From: Castellaniella sp049651205
GTDB lineage: Bacteria; Pseudomonadota; Gammaproteobacteria; Burkholderiales; Burkholderiaceae_B
DNA length: 64,000 nt
Assembly (NCBI RefSeq): GCF_049651205.1
Contig: NZ_JBASBR010000018.1
Span: 130,777-194,776, forward strand
Reading direction: 5' to 3'
Shown here in pieces: positions 26,843-35,880 of this stretch. Every line of letters starts with the position of its first letter. Position 1 is the stretch's first letter. The translations under genes and the position numbers were made by a program. The notes beneath the pieces are model-generated. The model ran no database searches and had not been told where the DNA came from. It saw nothing but the letters and a program-made list of their open reading frames with translations.

Positions 26843-27627
26843 GTGTTCTGGATGACATCCGCCTGATGCGTTATGCCCGGCACATCCTTCTGGATGAGCT
26901 GGGTATCGAAGGCCAGGAGCGTCTGCTGGCTGCGCGGGTTCTGATTGTTGGCGCTGGTGGGCTGGGTTCTCCTGCGGCCTTGTATCTGGCTGCAGCGGGT
27001 GTAGGCCGGATTGTGCTGGTGGATGATGACGTGGTCGAGCTCAGCAATCTGCAGCGCCAGATTTTGCATGACACCAGTGGCCTGGGGCGGCACAAGGCCC
27101 AGTCTGGCCGGGATGCCCTGCTGGCACTCAATCCGGATATCGAAGTGCAGGCCCTGGTTGAACGCCTGGATGATGCGCGCCTCATTGCCCTGGCTACCCA
27201 GGTTGATCTCGTGCTCGACTGTTGTGACAACTTTGCTACCCGGCACGCCATCAATCGCGCGTGCGTGGCCACCCGCACCCCCCTGGTGTCTGGTGCAGCC
27301 ATCAAGTTTTCTGGGCAGGTCAGCGTTTACGATCTGCGCGATGAGGCCTCCCCGTGCTATCACTGCCTTTTCCCCGAGGCTGATGATCTCGAAGAACTGC
27401 GCTGTGCCACCACAGGTGTACTGGGGCCCTTGCTGGGCATGGTGGGCAGCGTGCAGGCGGCAGAGGCCATCAAGCTGATTGCCGGTATGGGAGAGCCCCT
27501 GGTGGGGCGCTTGTTATCCGTGGATGCCTTGCGCATGCAATGGCACACCATCCGGTTTAAGCGCGACCCCGACTGCCTGGTATGTGCCCGGCGGCCGCCT
27601 GCAGCAGCAGGGTGCTCAGGCGATTGA
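26839..27627 (+). CDS. moeB: MoeB/ThiF-family adenylyltransferase
   Basis: 262 residues of the E1-like family that adenylates the C-terminal Gly-Gly of MoaD or ThiS. ATP site GAGGLGSPAALYLAAAGVG near residue 36, VELSNLQRQILH near 65, the conserved DCCDNFATR, the Cys in LRCATTGV, and two zinc CxxC pairs (CYHC and CLVC). It overlaps the ctpA stop by 4 bp (ATGA). MoeB and ThiF cannot be separated from sequence alone. Its 3' end overlaps the converging nucleotidase gene by 71 bp. Confidence 0.85.
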   Translation: MSVLDDIRLMRYARHILLDELGIEGQERLLAARVLIVGAGGLGSPAALYLAAAGVGRIVLVDDDVVELSNLQRQILHDTSGLGRHKAQSGRDALLALNPDIEVQALVERLDDARLIALATQVDLVLDCCDNFATRHAINRACVATRTPLVSGAAIKFSGQVSVYDLRDEASPCYHCLFPEADDLEELRCATTGVLGPLLGMVGSVQAAEAIKLIAGMGEPLVGRLLSVDALRMQWHTIRFKRDPDCLVCARRPPAAAGCSGD

Positions 27628-28306
27628 TGCGTACATCCACATACTGATCGCGCCCGTGCTGCTGGCGCGCAAACGGGGTACCTGGATGGTATAGGTACAC
27701 GGTTTTCATCCCCGCCTGACGGGCTGATCTCAGGTTGCGCAGAGTGTCTTCTACCAGGATGATGCGGTGGGCGGGTACCTGCAGCTGTGCAATGATCTGA
27801 TGCATCAGGCCTGGCGATGGCTTGGGCCGGGCAAACCCCATGGGCATCATGTGGTCGATGGCCCACAGGCCGTCAAACTCTTGCAGGATGCCCAGCGCCT
27901 TGAGTACGCGTCGCGCATAATGGGCCGGTGCATTGGTCAGCACAATACGTGTGCCCGGCAGCGCTCGCAGGCGTGCCTTGAGCCCGGTTTCTGCATGAAC
28001 CAGCGGCTGGACGTCAAAATTGTGGCAGCTTGCCAGGAATTGGTTCAGGTTCACGCCATGGTGTCGGGCCAGCCCGATGGCCGTGGCCCCGTAGCGTTTC
28101 CAGTATCGGCGTCGCAGGATGTCGGCTTGGTCGGCAGGTACGCCCAGCGCCTGGGCCACTGCCGAGCCCATACGCTGGTCGATCATCCCGAAGATGCCTC
28201 GTGATGCATCGTGCAAGGTGTTGTCGAGGTCGAACAGCCAGACTGGGGCGTCGGCGGGGATATGCCGCCCCCGCCGCAAGGGGCTGGGCGGCCGTAAGGG
28301 AGACAT
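27557..28306 (-). CDS. HAD-family pyrimidine 5'-nucleotidase
   Basis: 249 residues, IA-type haloacid dehalogenase fold. Nucleophile motif LFDLDNTLHDAS near residue 26, motif II VLTNAPAHYARRVL and motif IV LVEDTLRNLRSARQAG. The pattern matches the yeast SDT1-type pyrimidine 5'-nucleotidases found next to argB in betaproteobacteria. The start overlaps the argB stop by 1 bp (TGATG). The last 23 codons lie antisense to the moeB 3' end. Confidence 0.83.
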   Translation of the reverse strand: MSPLRPPSPLRRGRHIPADAPVWLFDLDNTLHDASRGIFGMIDQRMGSAVAQALGVPADQADILRRRYWKRYGATAIGLARHHGVNLNQFLASCHNFDVQPLVHAETGLKARLRALPGTRIVLTNAPAHYARRVLKALGILQEFDGLWAIDHMMPMGFARPKPSPGLMHQIIAQLQVPAHRIILVEDTLRNLRSARQAGMKTVYLYHPGTPFARQQHGRDQYVDVRINRLSTLLLQAAAGHIPGSRGRA

Positions 28307-29208
28307 CAGTGAGAACTGATCATCGTGCCTACGCCACGATCCGTGAGGATCTCGAGCAGCAGGCAGTGTGGAACGCGTCCGTCGATGATGTGTACTGAAT
28401 TGACGCCAAAACGCGCGGCATCCACGGCTGAGGCAATCTTGGGCAGCATTCCCCCCGACAAAGTACCATCTTCAAAGAGGGTATCGATGGTTTGTGCAGA
28501 CAGGCTGCGCAATAGCTGGCCGCTCTTATCCAGCACGCCGGGCGTGTTGGTAAGCATCACCAGTTTCTCGGCACCCAGTACTTCGGCCATCTTGCCTGCC
28601 ACGACATCGGCGTTGATGTTGTAGGCCTGGCCGTCCTCACCGTAGCCGATGGATGAAATGATGGGGATGAACTGGTCGTCCTGCAGGGCCTTGACCACGG
28701 CGGGCTCGATGCGTTCGATGTCGCCCACAAAGCCGATATCCAGTACTTGGCCAGGATTTTCGGGGTCGGGCATCATCTTTTTGCGTGCCTGAATCAGGCA
28801 GCCGTCCTTGCCGGTAAGACCAACTGCCTTGCCGCCGGCCTCGTTGACCATCATGACAATGTCTTGCTGCACCTGGCCGCCCAGCACCCATTCGACGACT
28901 TCCATGGTTTCGGCGTCGGTGACCCGCATGCCCTGGATGAAGGTGCCTTCTTTGCCAATACGCTTGAGGGCGCTGTTGATCTGTGGCCCGCCGCCGTGTA
29001 CAACGACGGGATTGAGGCCCACCAGCTTGAGTAGCACGACATCGTGGGCAAAGCTGCGCTGCAGTGCTTCGTCTGTCATGGCGTTGCCGCCGTATTTGAT
29101 GACGACGGTTTTGCCATGGAAACGTCGGATGTAAGGCAGGGCTTCGGAGAGGACTTCAGCCTTGATGCTGGCTGATTGCGCCGAAGAGGTGTCTACAAGA
29201 GCGTTCAT
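28306..29208 (-). CDS. argB: Acetylglutamate kinase
   Basis: Second step of arginine synthesis, phosphorylating N-acetyl-L-glutamate. 300 residues with VVIKYGGNAM (phosphate-binding Lys), VVHGGGPQINSAL and NINADVVAGKMAE. The length suits the hexameric, arginine-inhibited type, which has an N-terminal helix. It overlaps tlpA by 4 bp and the nucleotidase by 1 bp, so tlpA-argB-nucleotidase form one transcription unit. Confidence 0.95.
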   Translation of the reverse strand: MNALVDTSSAQSASIKAEVLSEALPYIRRFHGKTVVIKYGGNAMTDEALQRSFAHDVVLLKLVGLNPVVVHGGGPQINSALKRIGKEGTFIQGMRVTDAETMEVVEWVLGGQVQQDIVMMVNEAGGKAVGLTGKDGCLIQARKKMMPDPENPGQVLDIGFVGDIERIEPAVVKALQDDQFIPIISSIGYGEDGQAYNINADVVAGKMAEVLGAEKLVMLTNTPGVLDKSGQLLRSLSAQTIDTLFEDGTLSGGMLPKIASAVDAARFGVNSVHIIDGRVPHCLLLEILTDRGVGTMISSH

Positions 29209-29702
29209 GAAGCCAGTGCCTTCTCTACTGTGGCCAGAAAGGCCTGTTCGTCGTAGTTTCCGAGATAGCGTTTGATGATGTTGCCCTGCTTGTCGATCAG
29301 GAAAGCGGTGGGAGTCAGGCGGACATCGCCAAATGCCTTGGCCAGCTTGCCTTGGGCATCAATAACCACCGGAAAGGGCAACTGACGGGTTTCAGCGTAG
29401 TTTTTGACGTAATTGGGGGGGTCGTATTGCATGGCCACCCCAATGGTGTCAAAACCCTGGGCCTTAAGCTCTTGGTAGTGGCGGATGGTGTCGGGCATCT
29501 GGGCGATACAGGTGGTGCAACTGGTGGCCCAGAATTTGACAAGCACAACCTTGCCACGGAGATCCTGGGTGGTGACCGCGTGACCCTGGAGATCGGTGAA
29601 CACGACATCGGGCGCTGTTTTGGCTACCCCTTGTTGCTGCCAAAGCAGGGCAGCGCCGCCAATGGCGATAACGGCCGCCAGACCGAGAACGAATTTTTTC
29701 AT
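29205..29702 (-). CDS. tlpA: TlpA-family thiol-disulfide oxidoreductase
   Basis: 165 residues. An N-terminal hydrophobic anchor (LGLAAVIAIGGAALLW) precedes an AhpC/TSA-type thioredoxin fold with the redox pair in ATSCTTCIAQMP and a cis-Pro stretch VRLTPTAFLIDKQGNI. Note CTTC in place of the WCxPC seen in most TlpA proteins. Probably periplasm-facing. Its start overlaps the dolP stop by 4 bp. Confidence 0.87.
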   Translation of the reverse strand: MKKFVLGLAAVIAIGGAALLWQQQGVAKTAPDVVFTDLQGHAVTTQDLRGKVVLVKFWATSCTTCIAQMPDTIRHYQELKAQGFDTIGVAMQYDPPNYVKNYAETRQLPFPVVIDAQGKLAKAFGDVRLTPTAFLIDKQGNIIKRYLGNYDEQAFLATVEKALAS

Positions 29703-30418
29703 TGCACAGGCATGGGTTGTGCGCCTGAGCTGTCGCCAGCCGGGGACGGAGCAGGGGCGCTGGTAGTGCTGCTATCTGTGACGGGGGCCGGCTTGCCTTG
29801 ATCAGTGATCAGGCTCTCCCGTGAGACGATCTGGAACAATTTTACGACTTTGTTGACACCACTGATGCTGGAAGCCACTTTACTGGCAAGATCGCCCTCG
29901 GTGGCCGTGACTTTACCCATCAGGTAGACGATGCCGCGTTCGGTGGTGACCTTGATGGTGCGAAAGGGTACGTGCTCGGTGGTAACCAGCTGGCTTTTTA
30001 CCTTGGAGGTGATCCAGGTGTCGTTGGTGCGCACGCTGAGCGGGGTGAGGTCTCCGACGCGGATGTGGTCGTCGACCTTACGCACTTTCTGGATGGTTTG
30101 TGCGATCTGGACGGCTTTTTGGCGGTCGGCTTCGGTGGGGACATCTCCGATCAGCAGCAGGCGTCCGGCGTAGGCGGTTCCGGAGACGCGTGCTTTATCG
30201 CCAAAGGCCTGGGTCATTTCGTTGCTGACACGAAGCTCGATGGTCTGGTCGTCTACTTGCTCGCCCGCGGTGCGGCGGTCGGTGGCTACCACGGCGGTGG
30301 TGGCGGCAGTGCCCCCCACCACCAGCAGGCCGCAACCCGCCAGTGTGGACAGACAGGCAAACCCCAGCAGGCCGCGGGCCAGGGGACGGGTGATGGACAG
30401 TCGGGTGAACGATGGCAT
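29699..30418 (-). CDS. dolP: Dual-BON-domain outer-membrane lipoprotein (DolP/YraP-like)
   Basis: 239 residues from the ATG at 30418, giving a lipoprotein signal with lipobox LAGC (Cys29). Two BON domains follow (about residues 65-130 and 145-210; GTAYAGRLLLIGDVPTEADRQKA and VTTERGIVYLMGKVTATEGD). In E. coli DolP supports outer-membrane integrity. Order dolP-diaA-yraN-rsmI reproduces the E. coli yraP-diaA-yraN-yraL locus. The C-terminal tail is Ser/Ala/Pro-rich. The larger open frame to 30868 overlaps diaA and is not used. Confidence 0.88.
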   Translation of the reverse strand: MPSFTRLSITRPLARGLLGFACLSTLAGCGLLVVGGTAATTAVVATDRRTAGEQVDDQTIELRVSNEMTQAFGDKARVSGTAYAGRLLLIGDVPTEADRQKAVQIAQTIQKVRKVDDHIRVGDLTPLSVRTNDTWITSKVKSQLVTTEHVPFRTIKVTTERGIVYLMGKVTATEGDLASKVASSISGVNKVVKLFQIVSRESLITDQGKPAPVTDSSTTSAPAPSPAGDSSGAQPMPVQ

Positions 30419-31011
30419 CAGAGGGGGTCTCCCAGAAGTAAGGCGTCGATCCCGTCGCACAAGGCGTGCAGCAGCAGGATATGGACCTCCTGGATGCGCA
30501 TGGTGCGGTCGTGGGGCACGCAAAGATGGATGTCGGTTTCGTAGAGCAGGCTGTTCAGCTTTCCGCCGCCCTTGCCCGACAGGGCGATAACCTGCATCTC
30601 GCGGTCGTGGGCAGCTTCGATGGCGCGCAGCACATTGGCCGAGTTGCCGCTGGTGGACAACGCCACCAGTACGTCGCCGGGCTGGCCCAGGGCATTGACC
30701 TGGCGCTCGAAGATGGAGGCAAAGGAGTAATCGTTGCCCACTGCGGTAAGGATGGAGGTGTCGGTATTGAGCGCAATGCCTGCCAGGGGCAGGCGGTCGC
30801 GCTCGAAGCGGCCAACGAGCTCGGCGGCAAAGTGCTGGGCGTCGGCGGCCGAGCCGCCGTTGCCGCAAGCCAGGATGCGGCCATTATTGGTGAGCGCTCC
30901 AAAAAGAAGCTCTACCCCGGCGGCCAGTGAGGGGGCGAGCTCGCGTGCGCTGGCCTTGAAAGTGTCGACGGCATCATCAAAATGCGACGTCATGCGAGAG
31001 GTCATGTCCAT
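30418..31011 (-). CDS. diaA: SIS-domain protein DiaA/GmhA-like
   Basis: About 197 residues. A SIS domain has ILACGNGGSAADAQHFAAELVGRFE near residue 48 and LSTSGNSANVLRAIEAA near 118. Context (dolP, yraN and rsmI) indicates the DnaA-binding initiator-associating protein DiaA rather than phosphoheptose isomerase GmhA, but the fold is shared and the histidine and glutamate positions of GmhA are partly kept. Start chosen at 31011; 31005 and 30993 are alternatives. It overlaps the dolP start by 1 bp. Confidence 0.82.
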   Translation of the reverse strand: MDMTSRMTSHFDDAVDTFKASARELAPSLAAGVELLFGALTNNGRILACGNGGSAADAQHFAAELVGRFERDRLPLAGIALNTDTSILTAVGNDYSFASIFERQVNALGQPGDVLVALSTSGNSANVLRAIEAAHDREMQVIALSGKGGGKLNSLLYETDIHLCVPHDRTMRIQEVHILLLHALCDGIDALLLGDPL

Positions 31012-31066
31012 ATCGCTGATTATCGCATGAGCCCGCTGGTCCGGTAACACCGGACGTAACAGTTCT

Positions 31067-31549
31067 TCAGGCCTCAAAGGCGTTGCGGATCCATTCGATC
31101 GTGTTGCCCCGCACGCCGATGACGTCAAAGCGGCAAGGCGGGACATGGCCCTGAAAATACAACCGGCAGAGCGAGGGCAGAAACCACAGCGCCGTACGGA
31201 TCAGCCGGGCCTGCTTGTCACGGTTTACACTGGCGGCGGCGCCACCGTGGCGATTGTCCTGGCGCATGCGTACCTCGACAAACACCAGGGTCTGGCCGTC
31301 TTGAGCAATCAGATCGAGTTCGCCCAGCTTGCAGTGCAAATTGCGGGCCAGGACAAGCAGGCCATGTGCCTGCAGATAGTCGGCAGCCTGTGCTTCGGCG
31401 GCAAAACCGCGTGTCTGGGTGGGGGATTCCCGCATCGAAGGCTCTTTTTTGGCGGGCGGGCGGCGCTCGGCGGCACGCAAGGCACGCCGACGTTTTTTTC
31501 GGATCAGATCCTGTGCTGCCTGTGCGCGTGCATACGGGTCAATGAGCAT
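31067..31549 (-). CDS. yraN: YraN/UPF0102 family nuclease-fold protein
   Basis: 160 residues if started at 31549. The core GFAAEAQAADYLQAHG, NLHCKLGELDLIAQDGQTLVFVEVRMR is the UPF0102 restriction-endonuclease-like fold with the E-L-D...E-V-(R/K) motif. The first 38 residues are basic and variable; an ATG at 31435 would remove them. Function unsettled in the family. Divergent from rsmI with about 36 bp between starts. Confidence 0.83.
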   Translation of the reverse strand: MLIDPYARAQAAQDLIRKKRRRALRAAERRPPAKKEPSMRESPTQTRGFAAEAQAADYLQAHGLLVLARNLHCKLGELDLIAQDGQTLVFVEVRMRQDNRHGGAAASVNRDKQARLIRTALWFLPSLCRLYFQGHVPPCRFDVIGVRGNTIEWIRNAFEA

Positions 31550-31585
31550 GATGCGGTAGGGGCCGGTCGTGCAGGGGATAACAGT

Positions 31586-32515
31586 ATGAGCGAGATCGTC
31601 GGTACAGACTCGGTTGCGGCGACATGGAAACATCACGCCGAGCAGGTGTCACAGCAGATGTGGCCCACGGCATGCCTGTATGTGGTGGCCACCCCCATCG
31701 GCAACCTGGCCGACCTCAGTTTGCGCGCCTGGGAAGCCCTGCGTTGCTGCGATGCGATCGCCGCAGAAGATACACGTACCAGCCGCACCTTGCTGGATGC
31801 CTGGGGGATCAGCACGCCATTATTGGCTGCCCATAAGCACAACGAAGCCGAGGCGGCCGAGACCATTTTGGCGCGGTTGGCGGCAGACGAGCGTATTGCG
31901 CTTATTTCGGATGCAGGCGCACCGGCCATCAGTGATCCAGGCACCCGGATCGTCAAGCGGGTGCGTGCAGCGGGTTTTCGTGTCGTCCCGCTGCCAGGCC
32001 CCAGTGCCGTCATTGCCGCCTTGATGGCCAGTGGCGCCGGGCTGGATGATGAGCCGGGGTTTGTCTTTGCCGGGTTTTTGCCCAGCAAAGCCCAGGCGCG
32101 CAGCAAATTTCTGGCGCGTTGGCTGGATTCGCCCATGCCGGTAGTGTTCTTTGAGACACCTCATCGGCTCAAGGCTGCGCTGGCCGAACTTCAAGCCTTG
32201 GCAGGTGATACGCGCGAAATCACCATCGCACGTGAGCTCTCCAAGCGCTTCGAGGAAATTGACACGGTTTCTTTGGGCGATGTGCAGGGCTGGCTGGCGC
32301 AGGATCCGCATCGCGGCCAGGGCGAGTTTGTGCTGGTGCTGCATCCTGCACAGGCAACAGCGCCTGATACGGAAGAGCTCTCGGCAGATCAGCAAAAGCT
32401 GATGCGTGCGCTGCTGGCAGAGTTATCCGTGCGCGATGCGGCACGCATTGCCGCAACGGTTACTGGACTTGCCCGTGATCGTCTGTATGCCTGGGCCTTG
32501 CGTCAGAGCCCCTGA
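31586..32515 (+). CDS. rsmI: 16S rRNA (cytidine-1402-2'-O)-methyltransferase
   Basis: 309 residues of the tetrapyrrole-methylase-like fold. Diagnostic stretches: LYVVATPIGNLADLSLRA, AAEDTRTSRTLLDAWGI, ALISDAGAPAISDPGTRIV and VVFFETPHRLKAAL. An N-terminal extension of about 25 residues precedes the family start. The start at 31586 follows AGGGGA. Its 3' end overlaps the convergent rlpA gene by 13 bp. Confidence 0.94.
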   Translation: MSEIVGTDSVAATWKHHAEQVSQQMWPTACLYVVATPIGNLADLSLRAWEALRCCDAIAAEDTRTSRTLLDAWGISTPLLAAHKHNEAEAAETILARLAADERIALISDAGAPAISDPGTRIVKRVRAAGFRVVPLPGPSAVIAALMASGAGLDDEPGFVFAGFLPSKAQARSKFLARWLDSPMPVVFFETPHRLKAALAELQALAGDTREITIARELSKRFEEIDTVSLGDVQGWLAQDPHRGQGEFVLVLHPAQATAPDTEELSADQQKLMRALLAELSVRDAARIAATVTGLARDRLYAWALRQSP

Positions 32516-33507
32516 TCGAGTGCCACCACTGGATTCAGATCTGTGGACAAGGAAAGGGTGGCTGCCGCCTGATGCGCCTGATCCCGGCTGGGAAACGGGC
32601 CCATCCGCACTTTGTAGAGCGGGGCTTCGTAGCCCACCACCGCCTGGCCCAGCACAGAAACGTCTGTAATTTGGGTATTTACCCGTTGAGCCAGTGCCTG
32701 GGCGTTGTCTTCGGATGAAAAAGCACCAAATTGCAGGTAGATCTTGCCACCCAGCGGGCTACTGTCAGCCAGGACGGGTGCGGTAGACACTGCGCGTGGC
32801 GGGGGAACCTGTTGCACAGAGGGCGCTGGCGCCAGTGTGATGGCACTGGCTTGTGCGGTATCGCTTGTGGAAGCGGTTTGAGTGGATGTGGCCCAGGGAT
32901 AGCGGCCGGCCAGGATATCGGCATTGGTGATGGCCTGCACGGTTACCCGGCCGCTTCCGGGGCCGATCAAGCCCAGTTTGGCGGCAGCCACATAAGAGAG
33001 GTCGATGATACGTCCGGGGTGAAATGGCCCGCGGTCGTTGATGCGGACGATGACTGAACGACCGTTTTCCTGGCTGGTGACACGGGCGTAACTGGGTATT
33101 GGCAGGGTGGGATGTGCCGCCGTCATGGCGTACATATCGTAGGTTTCACCGTTGGCTGTCTTGGCACCGTGAAATTTACGGCCATACCAGGAGGCGATAC
33201 CCGATTGCCGATAGGCCTGGTTTTCGCCGATAGGCCGGTATTCCACGCCAAAGACTTCGTAAGGCCGAAAATTTGCCGGGGCGTGTTTTTCAATGCGGGG
33301 TACGGCGTTGGGAATCGAGGCAATATCGGCCGGGATGTCGGTGCCGGGGCTGTCGTCTTTGTAGTAGCCACCCGAGCGCGATGCACATCCGGCCAGTACC
33401 AGCAGTGTCAGGCACAGCAGCGCCAGCAACAGGCGTTGGGCAAGGCATGATGCAGGCCAGGCGGGTAAAACAGCAAGGCGGGGCAGACCAATGGGGCGTG
33501 GGCTCAT
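32503..33507 (-). CDS. rlpA: Septal-ring lytic transglycosylase RlpA (lipoprotein, DPBB + SPOR)
   Basis: 334 residues from the ATG at 33507. A lipobox VLAGC (Cys41) is followed by the double-psi beta-barrel (SGIASWYGRKFHGAKTANGE, VRINDRGPFHPGRIIDLS; the acidic catalytic residue is in NDRGPF). A Pro/Ala/Ser linker leads to a C-terminal SPOR domain (YLQFGAFSSEDNAQALAQRV) that binds denuded septal glycan. The start overlaps the rapZ stop by 4 bp. A longer frame to 33678 lies inside rapZ and is rejected. Confidence 0.9.
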   Translation of the reverse strand: MSPRPIGLPRLAVLPAWPASCLAQRLLLALLCLTLLVLAGCASRSGGYYKDDSPGTDIPADIASIPNAVPRIEKHAPANFRPYEVFGVEYRPIGENQAYRQSGIASWYGRKFHGAKTANGETYDMYAMTAAHPTLPIPSYARVTSQENGRSVIVRINDRGPFHPGRIIDLSYVAAAKLGLIGPGSGRVTVQAITNADILAGRYPWATSTQTASTSDTAQASAITLAPAPSVQQVPPPRAVSTAPVLADSSPLGGKIYLQFGAFSSEDNAQALAQRVNTQITDVSVLGQAVVGYEAPLYKVRMGPFPSRDQAHQAAATLSLSTDLNPVVALDQGL

Positions 33508-34379
33508 GAGGTGGGCGTATGTAGCAGAGGGTTGCGGTGACGAACCAGCAACGGAGAGTGATCGGCAAAGCGGCGCGCCAGTTGCTCGGTGACATACACC
33601 GAGCGGTGCTGGCCCCCGGTACAGCCGATGGCCACCGTGAGGTAGTTGCGGGTGTCCTGCATGTACAAGGGCAGCCACTTGCGTATGAAGCTGCTGATGT
33701 CTTCGATCATTGAATCCACACTGCCAAACTGGGACAGCCAGGCGGCCACGGCGTCGTCGCGACCTGTGAGGGGGCGCAGCAAGGGATCGTAGTGTGGGTT
33801 GGGCAGGCAGCGCACATCAAACACCAGGTCGGCGTCGTGAGGTACACCGCGCTTGTAGGCGAAGGATTCGAAGGTGAGGATGACCGATGAGCGGGCAACC
33901 TGCACCAGGTCTCGCACCCAACTGCGCAGTTGTCCGGGGGTAAGGTCGGAGGTGTCGATTACGTGTTCTTGATTGCGTAGGGGAGCCAGGAGCTCGCGCT
34001 CGCGGCTGATGCAGTCTTGCAAGGAGGCATTGATGCCTTCTTTTTGCAGGCGATCGGTCAGCGGGTGACGACGTCGGGATTCTGAGTAGCGCTGCATCAG
34101 GGTGTGGTCGTCGGCATCCAGAAAAATTACATGCAATGCGATGCCCATTGCCCGCAGGCTGGTAAGAATACCAGGCAGGTCGTCGAGATCGCCCGGCGTG
34201 CGCACGTCGATGGAAACAGCCACGCGTTCGAGGCCCGTATCCTGGGTGCTGGCAATGAAGTCGTGCAGAAATCGCGCCGGGAGGTTGTCGACGCAGGTAT
34301 AGCCGGTGTCCTCAAGCACGCGCAGCGCGACAGATTTTCCTGAGCCTGAGATGCCGGTGATGAGGACAATATTCAGCAC
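33504..34379 (-). CDS. rapZ: RNase adapter protein RapZ (GTG start)
   Basis: 291-residue P-loop protein with Walker A GISGSGKS at residues 8-15, VDNLPARF and the C-terminal IGCTGGQHRSVYVTEQLA that binds RNA or glucosamine-6-P in E. coli. The first codon is GTG (34379-34377) preceded by GGAGAAG at good spacing. It overlaps hprK by 7 bp. In betaproteobacteria the RapZ-HprK-PtsN cluster belongs to the regulatory PTS. Confidence 0.93.
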   Translation of the reverse strand: MLNIVLITGISGSGKSVALRVLEDTGYTCVDNLPARFLHDFIASTQDTGLERVAVSIDVRTPGDLDDLPGILTSLRAMGIALHVIFLDADDHTLMQRYSESRRRHPLTDRLQKEGINASLQDCISRERELLAPLRNQEHVIDTSDLTPGQLRSWVRDLVQVARSSVILTFESFAYKRGVPHDADLVFDVRCLPNPHYDPLLRPLTGRDDAVAAWLSQFGSVDSMIEDISSFIRKWLPLYMQDTRNYLTVAIGCTGGQHRSVYVTEQLARRFADHSPLLVRHRNPLLHTPTS

Positions 34380-35314
34380 GGGCGCTTCTCCTGGGTGCTC
34401 TCCATGATGGCCAGTGCCTGGCGCTCGATGAAGTCGCCCATGGTGTCGATGCCGCGCAGCGTAAGAATGGTATTGCGTACGGCAGCTTCAACCAGCACGG
34501 CCAGGTTGCGGCCGGCTGCCACCTGCAGCATGACGCGCCGGATCGGAATGCCCAGGATATCCTGGTATTCGTCCTGCATGGGCAGGCGCTCGAAGTGGTC
34601 AGGCGTCATGCGCACCAGATGCACAATCAACTTGATTTTCATTTTTCGGCGTACGGAGGTTTCGCCAAAAATGGTGCGGATGTCCAGCAGACCCAGGCCG
34701 CGAACCTCAAGCAGATTTTGCAGCAGCGAGGGACATTGGCCCTCGACAAAATTGGGCGCGGTGCGCGAGAGCTCGACCGCGTCGTCGGCCACCAGCCCGT
34801 GGCCGCGGGAGATGAGCTCGAGCGCCAGCTCGCTTTTGCCCAGGCCGGATTCTCCGGTAATCAGGACGCCCAGCCCCAGTACGTCCATGAATACACCATG
34901 CACGGTGGTTTTTGGGGCCGTACGCTTGCCCAGGTAGACGCGCAGCAGATCAATGAGATGCGCGGCGTCGACGGGGGTTTTGACCAGAGGAATGGCATGT
35001 TCCTGGCAAAACGTGTGGAGATCTTCGGGGATCTCGACGTTGCCGGCCAGAACAATGGCGGGTACACCGCCAGCCACCAGATCGTCAAGGTGATGCAGGC
35101 GCCGTTTGGTGTCCAGCCGCTGATAGTACGAGATCTCTTCGGCGCCAAAAACCTGAATGCGCCCCGGGTGGATCAGGTTGAGGTGGCCAATGAGATCGGC
35201 AGCGGATTCGCGGGTATCCGGGATGGTGTGATCGGTGGCAGCCTCTTCGCCTGCCAACCAGGTGAAGCTGATTTTCTCAGCATTGTCACGAATCAGCTCT
35301 TGGATGGTCAGCAT
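34373..35314 (-). CDS. hprK: HPr kinase/phosphorylase
   Basis: 313 residues. An N-terminal Mur-like domain (LTIQELIRD to about 130) precedes the kinase domain with Walker A GESGLGKSELALELI near residue 155 and the HprK signature VRRKMKIKLIVHLVR. Phosphorylates HPr on serine; in this context it couples to EIIA-Ntr rather than sugar uptake. The ATG at 35314 overlaps ptsN by 29 bp; an ATG at 35332 is the alternative. Confidence 0.93.
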   Translation of the reverse strand: MLTIQELIRDNAEKISFTWLAGEEAATDHTIPDTRESAADLIGHLNLIHPGRIQVFGAEEISYYQRLDTKRRLHHLDDLVAGGVPAIVLAGNVEIPEDLHTFCQEHAIPLVKTPVDAAHLIDLLRVYLGKRTAPKTTVHGVFMDVLGLGVLITGESGLGKSELALELISRGHGLVADDAVELSRTAPNFVEGQCPSLLQNLLEVRGLGLLDIRTIFGETSVRRKMKIKLIVHLVRMTPDHFERLPMQDEYQDILGIPIRRVMLQVAAGRNLAVLVEAAVRNTILTLRGIDTMGDFIERQALAIMESTQEKRPC

Positions 35315-35783
35315 ATTCGGTGGGCCGGGCAAGTGAGCCGTTGAGGATCAACTGGTGGATTTCTTCGGGGCTTTCAGAGTGCGTCAGAGTGTGACGGATC
35401 TGTGTGTCGGAAAGCAGCCGGGCAATACCGGCCAGAAGATCGAGGTGGGTTTGGGTGGCTGCTTCGGGCATCAACAGAAAAAACAGCAGCCGGGCGGTAC
35501 GCCCGTCGTTGGCGTCGAAGCGGATGGGCTCTGAGAGGCGGATGAACGCGGCATGGGGTTCGCGGAGGTCTTTCAGACGGCCATGCGGAATGGCAACATC
35601 GTGGCCCAGGGCGGTAGAGCCCAGCCTTTCACGCGCCAGCAGGCTGTGAAAAACAGACATGCGGGCGACACCCTGATTGTTTTCAAACAGCAGGCCGGCG
35701 TGCTCGAAGGCGCGTTTTTTGCTGGTGGCCGCCAGATCCAGGACGATATTGCCGGGTGGCAGGATACGGGAGCTGAGGTTCAT
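35286..35783 (-). CDS. ptsN: PTS IIA-like nitrogen-regulatory protein
   Basis: 165 residues of EIIA-Ntr. The phospho-accepting histidine is in GHDVAIPHGRL near residue 65, preceded by ARERLGSTALG. The start at 35783 has no strong ribosome-binding site; a CCTATAATG stretch lies just upstream, so a short or absent leader is possible. Same cluster as in E. coli (hpf-ptsN-rapZ), with hprK added. Confidence 0.92.
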   Translation of the reverse strand: MNLSSRILPPGNIVLDLAATSKKRAFEHAGLLFENNQGVARMSVFHSLLARERLGSTALGHDVAIPHGRLKDLREPHAAFIRLSEPIRFDANDGRTARLLFFLLMPEAATQTHLDLLAGIARLLSDTQIRHTLTHSESPEEIHQLILNGSLARPTEYADHPRADS

Positions 35784-35880
35784 AACAGCATTATAGGGGC
35801 GCAAACAGCAACATGGCCTCGAAGCAGTGCAGCGAGGCCATGAGTTAGGCTGGCCAGGCTAGGCCAGCGCGGGCAAGTGC

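Noticed and set aside
30418..31146. Longer N-terminus for the DiaA-like protein
   Set aside because: The extra 45 residues are not part of the SIS family; a start near 31011 fits the family length.
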